Shown here piece by piece: positions 1-4,770 of a stretch of DNA of 7,859 nt. Below the pieces are notes generated by a model. It was not told the origin of the DNA, did not search any database, and worked only from the letters and a program-made list of their open reading frames with translations. Origin of the DNA: Bacillota bacterium (lineage in GTDB: Bacteria > Bacillota > UBA4882 > UBA8346); the NCBI GenBank assembly GCA_023415375.1, contig JAEZKW010000253.1, positions 1 through 7,859 on the forward strand, read 5' to 3'. A program made the position numbers and the translations under genes. How positions within the stretch are numbered: the first letter of the stretch is position 1; every line of letters starts with the position of its first letter.

Positions 1-1109
1 GCTTTAATCCTAATTCTTTCGTAGGTGTTATGCCTCAGAAAGTAGCTGATGGAATCTACCAAAATCCGTTACATCCTTTGACGAATCGAACGGTTCAAGG
101 AGAATTTGCTCCCGGTTCAACTTTTAAGCCTATTACTGTGATGGCTGGTTTAATGGAAAACAAGGTTACTGCAAATGAAAAGTTCTACTGTACCGGTTAC
201 GACTCAACTTATGGAAAGTTATTTCCATGTTGGATATCCAGTGCGACGACTGGGCCGAGAAAACATGAAACGGAAACAATTGTTGAGGGCTTAAAGAATT
301 CCTGTAATATTGTAATGGGTGAACTCAGTAGCCGAGTTGGTCCCAATGTTTTGGCAAAATATTGTCGTTTTTTTGGCTTGGGGAAACCCACCGGCTTAAT
401 TTTTTATCCTAAAGAAGCTTCAGGACTGGTACCTGATTCGGAATGGAAACGCAAAAATACTAAAGAAAAAATCTGGTATGATATAGAAACGAAGATGTTT
501 GGTATTGGTCAGACCTTTCTCACAGTCACACCAATCCAATTAGCTGAAGTATATGCAGCCATTGCTAATAATGGAAAAATATTTCGACCCCATTTGGTTT
601 CTAAGATTACTTCACCTTCCGAGGAATTAATTACGAAATTCAATCCCCAGTTATCGGAGGATTTACAGATATCTCCAGAAATTCGCTCTATTGTTCAGCA
701 GGGTTTGACAGAAGTAATTGGTGATGGAGGAACTGCTTCCGATGCTTTTCGGGGTTTTCCAATCGGTAAATACCCAATCGCAGGTAAAACCGGTACCGCG
801 CAAAAACCACCCTATGATAATTCAGGCGTATTTGCTTGTTATGCACCTGCCAATAAACCAGAGATTGTAATCGTGGTATTTGTTGAGCAGGGAGGCTCTG
901 GTAGCGGTGGAGCGGCCCCGATAGCCAGAAAGATTTTGGAAGCTTATTTCAATTTGGATAAATCGGTAGTGCCTGTTTCAATTAAGTCATCCAAACCCAG
1001 AATTACAGGGCAGGACTTAAGTAAAGAAGTTACTCCGGCGGCTAATCCATCTGTTCCTCAAGAAGTTGCGCCAACCCTAGATGTTTCTACAATACCTGCC
1101 ACTAATTAA
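1..1109 (+). CDS. Penicillin-binding protein (class B transpeptidase, PBP2-like), 5' truncated
   Basis: This is the C-terminal transpeptidase domain of a class B penicillin-binding protein, a membrane-anchored enzyme that cross-links peptidoglycan stem peptides outside the cell. The reading frame is already open at base 3 (FNPNSFVGVMPQ...), so the gene begins upstream and the ATG at 30 is internal. The three active-site motifs are visible: SxxK as STFK (117-128, nucleophilic serine), SxN as SCN (300-308) and KTG as KTGT (786-797). The segment SGLVPDSEWK followed by FGIGQTFLTVTPIQLA fits the PBP2/MrdA group better than sporulation SpoVD or FtsI, but the N-terminal dimerisation domain that would settle this is outside the window. 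After the domain, about 45 residues rich in Pro, Ser, Thr and Val form a probably disordered tail. It converges with the MerR gene, 46 bp away. The family is secure; the exact role (elongation, division or accessory) is not. Confidence 0.93.
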   Translation, partial: FNPNSFVGVMPQKVADGIYQNPLHPLTNRTVQGEFAPGSTFKPITVMAGLMENKVTANEKFYCTGYDSTYGKLFPCWISSATTGPRKHETETIVEGLKNSCNIVMGELSSRVGPNVLAKYCRFFGLGKPTGLIFYPKEASGLVPDSEWKRKNTKEKIWYDIETKMFGIGQTFLTVTPIQLAEVYAAIANNGKIFRPHLVSKITSPSEELITKFNPQLSEDLQISPEIRSIVQQGLTEVIGDGGTASDAFRGFPIGKYPIAGKTGTAQKPPYDNSGVFACYAPANKPEIVIVVFVEQGGSGSGGAAPIARKILEAYFNLDKSVVPVSIKSSKPRITGQDLSKEVTPAANPSVPQEVAPTLDVSTIPATN

Positions 1110-1133
1110 TGAAGGTTCCTGTGTCTTTGCAAT

Positions 1134-1165
1134 TAATTTATATCTGCTTCTTCCTTTATAAATTA
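1134..1165. other. AT-only inverted repeat between convergent genes
   Basis: TAATTTATA (1134-1142) and TATAAATTA (1157-1165) form a perfect 9-bp stem with a 14-base loop, between the stop of the penicillin-binding protein gene and the end of the MerR gene. It might slow or end transcription from both sides, but the stem is all A-T and neither strand has a clear U-tract after it. It may be chance in AT-rich DNA. Confidence 0.25.
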
Positions 1166-1557
1166 GCGGCTTTGACAACTGCTTCCTTGGCTTGCACAGG
1201 CCCTTTACAAGACTCGTAATGACTGATTTTATAATCAATTTTTTCAAGATTCTTTTTCAGTTCCTTGATTTGATTTAATACCTCCTGGCGATGCTCTGTC
1301 AACATTTGTTTACGGGCTGCCAAGGTTTTATCACCATCCAAACACCAACAGATATATTGCTTGATTTGTTTGATTGGCATACCGGTGTTTTTTAAACAAC
1401 AAATCACCGATAACCATTCCAGATCGCTTTCAGTAAATGAACGGTTGCCCGTATGGTCCCTTTCTACAAACGGCAATAAGCCTTCTTTTTCATAGTAACG
1501 AAGCGTATAGACTGTAAGATTCATCTTTTCGGCTGCTTGCTTAATCGTTAAACCCAT
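1156..1557 (-). CDS. MerR-family transcriptional regulator (AdhR/NmlR-like)
   Basis: A 133-residue DNA-binding regulator. The N-terminal winged helix is typical of MerR proteins: MGLTIKQAAEKMNLT, then TLRYYEKEGLL (about residues 18-28), then HTGNRSFTESDLEWL (about 35-49). A long dimerisation helix follows (about 79-115, rich in Lys, Glu, Leu, Gln). CLKNTGMPIKQIKQY is typical of the AdhR/NmlR branch, which responds to aldehydes and other electrophiles. Cysteines occur at 53, 54, 70, 72 and 117; the 53/54 pair sits near the redox cysteine reported for AdhR-type proteins. There is no MerR-like metal-binding loop with matching spacing. The ATG at 1557 is chosen because GGGGGA lies 9 bases upstream; the ATG at 1563 is too close to it, and a GTG at 1632 has no ribosome site. 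It is divergent from the alcohol dehydrogenase gene and shares a control region with it, so that gene is the inferred target. The inducer is inferred from the family only. Confidence 0.9.
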   Translation of the reverse strand: MGLTIKQAAEKMNLTVYTLRYYEKEGLLPFVERDHTGNRSFTESDLEWLSVICCLKNTGMPIKQIKQYICWCLDGDKTLAARKQMLTEHRQEVLNQIKELKKNLEKIDYKISHYESCKGPVQAKEAVVKAANL

Positions 1558-1566
1558 GATCATAAG

Positions 1567-1572
1567 TCCCCC
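1567..1572 (-). promoter_or_regulatory. Ribosome binding site of the MerR gene
   Basis: Minus-strand GGGGGA, 9 bases before the ATG at 1557 and only 3 before the ATG at 1563. This favours the start MGLTIKQAAEKM, where MerR homologues normally begin. Confidence 0.6.
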
Positions 1573-1686
1573 ATTTCTTTCGTTATCAATTGGCAAGGCA
1601 TCGATTATCCGTTGGTTTAACCTGGTTATCACTTATCGAATGAACCTAAATTGATTTGTCGGATTGGCATAAACCGGATACTTTTA

Positions 1687-1715
1687 TTTATACTTTAGAG
1701 TATACTCCAGGTCAA
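1687..1715 (-). promoter_or_regulatory. Promoter of the MerR gene with internal operator dyad
   Basis: Read on the minus strand, TTGACC (1715-1710) and TATAAA (1692-1687) are good -35 and -10 hexamers separated by 17 bp, the normal sigma-A spacing. The spacer contains the perfect palindrome GAGTATACTC (1698-1707), extendable to 14 bp (1696-1709) with one mismatched pair. It resembles the dyads in front of the alcohol dehydrogenase gene, so the regulator probably binds here and controls its own synthesis. Transcription would start near 1680, leaving a leader of roughly 120 bases before the ATG at 1557; I see no clear structure or gene in that leader. Confidence 0.6.
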
Positions 1716-1759
1716 TAGAAAAGAGATTATTTACGCAGATCGGGTGCTCTTATTTTTAT

Positions 1760-1778
1760 TTGACTTCGAATGCACTCG
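1760..1778 (+). repeat. Upstream copy of the MerR operator / -35 box
   Basis: TTGACTTCGAATGCACTC (1760-1777) matches TTGACTTCGAGTGCACTC (1797-1814) at 17 of 18 positions, exactly 37 bp upstream. The dyad CGAATGCACTCG (1767-1778) has one mismatched pair. At 19 bp from its -35-like hexamer the sequence is GGATAT, a poor -10, so this copy looks more like an accessory binding site than a second promoter. It could also be a relic of a duplication. Confidence 0.55.
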
Positions 1779-1796
1779 TTGCATGGATATTTTTCG

Positions 1797-1827
1797 TTGA
1801 CTTCGAGTGCACTCAAAGGTGTAGAAT
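1797..1827 (+). promoter_or_regulatory. MerR-type promoter/operator of the alcohol dehydrogenase gene
   Basis: TTGACT (1797-1802) and TAGAAT (1822-1827) are separated by 19 bp. This overlong spacer is the hallmark of promoters that a MerR-family activator untwists to let RNA polymerase read both hexamers. An 18-bp dyad, CTTCGAGTGCACTCAAAG (1801-1818), fills the spacer, with one mismatched pair (1804/1815) and a perfect GAGTGCACTC core. The expected start of transcription is near 1834, about 50 bases before the ATG at 1883. The divergent MerR gene most likely encodes the activator. Confidence 0.75.
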
Positions 1828-1867
1828 GAAGCTGAATAGATTAAGTTCAATGATTTCAATAAGAATG

Positions 1868-1875
1868 AAGGAGGA
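1868..1875 (+). promoter_or_regulatory. Ribosome binding site of the alcohol dehydrogenase gene
   Basis: AAGGAGGA, nearly a perfect anti-16S match, ends 7 bases before the ATG at 1883. It fixes the start there. A longer frame reaching back to a TTG at 1760 would run through the promoter and operator. Confidence 0.85.
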
Positions 1876-1882
1876 GTTTATC

Positions 1883-3052
1883 ATGAATTTTAGCTATTAT
1901 ATGCCGACTAAAATATTATTTGGCAAGGGAAAACTGGACTCTTTGCATCGGCAGACACTGCCTGGAAAAAAGGCTTTGATTGTGACAACTGCAGGGACTT
2001 CTGTGAAAAAATACGGTTATTTAGCCCGTTTGGAAGAACAGTTAGATAAAGCCAATGTAGGATATGTTTTATTTGACAAGGTAATGGCAAATCCAATTAA
2101 AACTCATGTTATGGAGGGTGCAAAGCTTGCCCAGGATACAGGTTGTGATTTTGTAATCGGCCTTGGCGGGGGTAGCAGCATTGATTCAGCTAAAAGTATT
2201 GCAGTGATGGCAACCAACCCCGGAGACTATTGGGATTATATCGGGGGAGGCACCGGGAAAGCCCAAGTGGTTAAGAATCTTCCGCTCCCGATTGTAGCCA
2301 TTACCACCACAGCCGGAACAGGCACTGAGGCGGATCCTTGGACTGTTATCACCAATGAACTTACCCATGAAAAAATCGGATTCGGATATGAAGGGACATT
2401 TCCGGTGCTCTCCATCGTTGATCCGGAATTAATGATGACAGTGCCCCCGCATCTAACAGCTTACCAGGGATTTGATGCATTATTTCACAGCACTGAAGGT
2501 TATATCAATAAATATGCCAATTCCATGAGTGATTTGTATGCTCTAAAGAGTATCGAATTGATTGGCAAGAATTTGGCGAATGCTGTCAAAGACGGCGCCA
2601 ACGAGGAAGCCAGAGCCAGTGTTGCCCTGGCGAATACTCTTTCAGGCATCGTGGAATCGACTTCGGGTTGTACTTCGGAGCATTCGATGGAGCATGCGCT
2701 CAGCGCTTTTCATCCAGAACTTCCCCATGGGGCGGGGTTAATCATGATCAGTAAGGCCTATTATACGCACTTTGCCGGTAGTGGTGCCTGCAACTCCCGG
2801 ATGATAGATATGGCAAAAGCGCTTGGATTCCCGGGGGTAAAAGAACCAATAGACTTTGTGAAAGCGTTGGTTCAATTGCAACAGGAATGCGGAGTCGCTG
2901 ATCTTAAAATGTCCGATTACGGAATTAAAGTAGAAGAAATAAACAAGTATGTCAAGAATGCCAGAGAGACCATGGGCGGACTGTTTGAAGTCGATCCGGC
3001 GCCCCTTTCGGACCATGATGTAAAGAACATTTTGGAACAGTCTTTTAAATAA
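1883..3052 (+). CDS. Iron-containing alcohol dehydrogenase (group III)
   Basis: A 389-residue cytoplasmic dehydrogenase of the Fe-ADH family, the group that includes 1,3-propanediol, lactaldehyde (FucO) and butanol dehydrogenases. It probably interconverts an alcohol and its aldehyde with NAD(P)H. The N-terminal nucleotide domain carries GLGGGSSIDSAK (93-104) and TTTAGTGTE (141-149). The C-terminal all-helical domain carries the metal ligands: D198 and H202 in GFDALFHSTEGY, H267 in SEHSMEH and H282 in LPHGAG, with H271 at the usual active-site position. All four ligands are present and the length is normal, so it should be active. The residues after the first strand are GTS (38-40), as in NADPH-using relatives such as YqhD rather than the Asp of NAD users, but this is only a hint. 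It appears monocistronic, divergent from a MerR regulator and behind a 19-bp-spacer promoter, which points to inducible aldehyde reduction rather than a constitutive fermentative role. The substrate cannot be read from sequence. Confidence 0.94.
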   Translation: MNFSYYMPTKILFGKGKLDSLHRQTLPGKKALIVTTAGTSVKKYGYLARLEEQLDKANVGYVLFDKVMANPIKTHVMEGAKLAQDTGCDFVIGLGGGSSIDSAKSIAVMATNPGDYWDYIGGGTGKAQVVKNLPLPIVAITTTAGTGTEADPWTVITNELTHEKIGFGYEGTFPVLSIVDPELMMTVPPHLTAYQGFDALFHSTEGYINKYANSMSDLYALKSIELIGKNLANAVKDGANEEARASVALANTLSGIVESTSGCTSEHSMEHALSAFHPELPHGAGLIMISKAYYTHFAGSGACNSRMIDMAKALGFPGVKEPIDFVKALVQLQQECGVADLKMSDYGIKVEEINKYVKNARETMGGLFEVDPAPLSDHDVKNILEQSFK

Positions 3053-3113
3053 ATTTGAGCTCTATTTTCAATAATGGTTGATCCAATATGCCTATTATAT
3101 TATTTCCTCCAGA

Positions 3114-3142
3114 GGCGTCGTCACTGTGGTGACAAAGGCGCC
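3114..3142. other. Imperfect stem-loop
   Basis: GTCAC (3120-3124) pairs with GTGAC (3129-3133) around a TGTG loop, and the flanking GGCG (3114-3117) pairs with CGCC (3139-3142) across an asymmetric internal loop. No U-tract follows, so it is not a standard terminator. It is a GC-rich island in AT-rich DNA and could be part of the repeat relic around it or stabilise the end of the dehydrogenase mRNA. Confidence 0.35.
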
Positions 3143-3219
3143 AGAGAATGGATAAAATAAGAAATCAGGTTGTTTATTATATAACATATTTTTATCTCTA
3201 TCAAAGATTATTGATTTTA

Positions 3220-3252
3220 AACTCAGCGCCTCTACGCCTCAGCAGGAGATAT
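3220..3252. repeat. Possible degenerate intergenic repeat
   Basis: The segment around 3224-3242 (CAGCGCCTCTACGCCTCAG) resembles a short GC-rich unit often seen scattered between genes in many bacteria, whose accidental translations give peptides such as SAPLRLS. Read on the minus strand, its GAGGCGT with a nearby TCCT resembles the plus-strand 3106-3118 segment, so the two could be the arms of a decayed inverted element. The match is short and imperfect. Copy number elsewhere in the genome cannot be judged from this window. Confidence 0.3.
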
Positions 3253-3334
3253 TCCTTTTGCTTCGAAGCCTTTATTATTAAACAGATTTTTCAACCAACC
3301 ATTCTTAAGAACATAGCAAAAATTTATTTTTTTT

Positions 3335-3357
3335 AAACGGTCGCAAGACCGTTTTTT
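3335..3357 (+). terminator. Rho-independent terminator
   Basis: AAACGGTC (3335-3342) and GACCGTTT (3347-3354) form a perfect 8-bp stem closed by a GCAA tetraloop (GNRA type), and the run of T continues to 3357 and beyond. The sequence before the stem is also T-rich, so on the minus strand no U-tract would follow: it works in the plus direction. It isolates the sbcDC promoter just downstream from read-through from the alcohol dehydrogenase gene 282 bp upstream. Confidence 0.88.
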
Positions 3358-3381
3358 ATTTTGAACAAAAAGGAACAATGA

Positions 3382-3409
3382 TTGACTGCTGGAAAAGGTA
3401 TGAGATAAT
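3382..3409 (+). promoter_or_regulatory. Sigma-A promoter of sbcDC
   Basis: TTGACT (3382-3387) and GATAAT (3404-3409) each match consensus at five of six positions, with a 16-bp spacer and an extended -10 TG (3401-3402). It sits just after the terminator and before sbcD. The start of transcription would be near 3416, giving a leader of about 77 bases. I see no LexA-type palindrome across it, so nothing in the sequence suggests SOS control. Confidence 0.65.
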
Positions 3410-3479
3410 AGGAGATATTAGAAAAAAGACTATCGAACTAAACGGACTGGCTTTTAGCCGTAATCGGTTGGTTTGTTTT

Positions 3480-3486
3480 GGGAGGA
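3480..3486 (+). promoter_or_regulatory. Ribosome binding site deciding the sbcD GTG start
   Basis: GGGAGGA ends 6 bases before the GTG at 3493. The in-frame TTG at 3478 overlaps this site and so cannot use it, and family members begin M-RILHTSDWHLG, matching the GTG. Confidence 0.8.
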
Positions 3487-3492
3487 ATACAG

Positions 3493-4770
3493 GTGCGCAT
3501 TTTACACACTTCCGATTGGCATCTCGGCCGTACTCTGGAAGGACGGACGAGGCTCCCGGAGCAGGAACAGTTTATTGATGAATTGGTCGATATCGTGCAA
3601 AGTGAAGATGTACAATTAATCCTGATAGCTGGTGATGTCTATGATACATATAATCCGCCGGCGGATGCTGAAAGGCTCTTTTTTGATGCTATCGAGCGGC
3701 TTTCCGCTGGAGGAAAGCGGGCCGTTGTCGCCATTGCCGGAAACCATGACAGCCCGGAAAGGTTGCAGGCAGCGAGTCCCTTAGCTGTTAAACATGGGAT
3801 TTCCCTTCTGGGCTATCCTGGGGAGCAACTGTCAATTACTGCGGCCTCCGGGGGAATTCAGAGGATCTCATCAGGACCTGGTTGGTTGGAATTGGGAGTG
3901 CCGGGCTGTGAGGAAAAGGTGATAGTATATGCTTTACCCTATCCCTCAGAGTCCAGGCTTAATGAAGTGTTGACGGAAGCGTTGAATGAAGGGATGCAGC
4001 AAATTGCCTATTCGGAACGAATTGGTAAACTTTTTGCAGCCGCGGATCAAATATTCCGGCCGGATACAGTGAATGTAGCCCTCGCTCATTTATTTGCCTT
4101 TGGTGGAGTAGAGTGCGAGTCTGAAAGACAGTTGGGCGGGGCTTTGGCAGTTTCACCGCAGGCCCTACCGAAATTGACCCAGTATATCGCCCTGGGTCAT
4201 TTACACCGTCCCCAGCAAGTTCATCATACACTGGCCCCGTGCCGTTATTCAGGTTCGCCTCTTTCTTTCAGTTTTTCAGAGGCCGACCAACAAAAGGAAA
4301 TCGTTATAGTGGATGTTAAACCGGGTGGCGCTGCCGGGGTTCGCTCTATCAACTTGGGTTCGGGAAGAACTTTAAAACGCTGGCGGGCCGGAAATATCGA
4401 AGAAGCCAGAAACTGGTGCGCTAATCCCCAAAATCAAAGTTATTGGGTTGAAATGGAGCTCATGGCGGATGGGCCGATTGAAATGTCGCAATTGATGGAA
4501 CTTCGCAGGTTACATACGGGTCTTGTGACCATCCGGCCTATTTTTCCCGAGCTGACAATGGAAAATGCTAATGGCCGCAGGCTTTCGGAACTGTCTTTGG
4601 TGGAACGTTTCAATTTATTTTTTGGGCGTGAATATGGTACTGCACCATCTGAAGAATTGGTCCAATATTTTTTGGAAATGGTGAATCAGTCTGAGGCTGA
4701 TGATAAGTCTATCCCGGATAACTATTTGCAGACGGGTCCGAAACTCATCAATGGGGGTAGCCAATATTGA
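3493..4770 (+). CDS. sbcD: SbcD, nuclease subunit of the SbcCD (Mre11-Rad50-like) complex
   Basis: A 425-residue Mre11-type metallophosphoesterase. With SbcC it forms a cytoplasmic complex that cuts DNA hairpins and processes blocked or protein-bound double-strand ends, using two Mn ions. The phosphoesterase motifs are in order: SDWHLGR with D8 and H10, AGDVYD with D48, AGNHDS with N84 and H85, H199 in ALAHLF, and GHLH with H236 and H238. All catalytic residues are intact. The C-terminal part (about residues 270-400) corresponds to the capping and SbcC-binding region, and the length is within the usual range. The GTG start is supported by GGGAGGA 6 bases upstream and by the canonical VRILHTSDWHLGR beginning. 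Its stop codon overlaps the sbcC start by three bases, so the two are translated from one mRNA and are probably coupled. A promoter and an upstream terminator make this an independent operon. Confidence 0.97.
   Translation: MRILHTSDWHLGRTLEGRTRLPEQEQFIDELVDIVQSEDVQLILIAGDVYDTYNPPADAERLFFDAIERLSAGGKRAVVAIAGNHDSPERLQAASPLAVKHGISLLGYPGEQLSITAASGGIQRISSGPGWLELGVPGCEEKVIVYALPYPSESRLNEVLTEALNEGMQQIAYSERIGKLFAAADQIFRPDTVNVALAHLFAFGGVECESERQLGGALAVSPQALPKLTQYIALGHLHRPQQVHHTLAPCRYSGSPLSFSFSEADQQKEIVIVDVKPGGAAGVRSINLGSGRTLKRWRAGNIEEARNWCANPQNQSYWVEMELMADGPIEMSQLMELRRLHTGLVTIRPIFPELTMENANGRRLSELSLVERFNLFFGREYGTAPSEELVQYFLEMVNQSEADDKSIPDNYLQTGPKLINGGSQY
4753..4758 (+). promoter_or_regulatory. Ribosome binding site of sbcC inside the sbcD end
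   Basis: GGGGGT, within the last codons of sbcD, ends 8 bases before the TTG at 4767. It is a modest site and supports reading TTG as the sbcC start, with terminating ribosomes from sbcD probably helping. Confidence 0.55.

Larger units (their letters stand above)
3053..3334. other. Gene-free AT-rich intergenic stretch
   Basis: I see no credible gene here. A 62-codon frame (3148-3336) has no ribosome binding site, ends in the terminator and translates to low-quality sequence. The stretch holds the small hairpin and repeat-like segment listed separately, in otherwise AT-rich DNA. It may be the 3' untranslated end of the dehydrogenase transcript, running on to the terminator at 3335. Confidence 0.6.

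Noticed and set aside
1558..1632. N-terminal extension of the MerR protein starting at GTG 1632
   Set aside because: No ribosome binding site precedes it, and the extra 25 residues do not resemble the MerR fold, which begins at ATG 1557.
1760..1882. N-terminal extension of the alcohol dehydrogenase starting at TTG 1760
   Set aside because: It would translate through the promoter and both operators, has no ribosome binding site, and the strong AAGGAGGA site points to ATG 1883, where family members begin.
3148..3336. Small plus-strand ORF of 62 codons in the intergenic region
   Set aside because: No ribosome binding site, implausible composition, and it ends inside the terminator stem.
3432..3450. 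Possible LexA (SOS) box near CGAAC at the sbcDC promoter
   Set aside because: CGAAC is present but the matching GTTCG half at the correct distance is absent.
3378..3578. Small plus-strand ORF of 66 codons overlapping the sbcD start
   Set aside because: It begins ahead of the promoter -35 box and its second half is an out-of-frame reading of the sbcD start.
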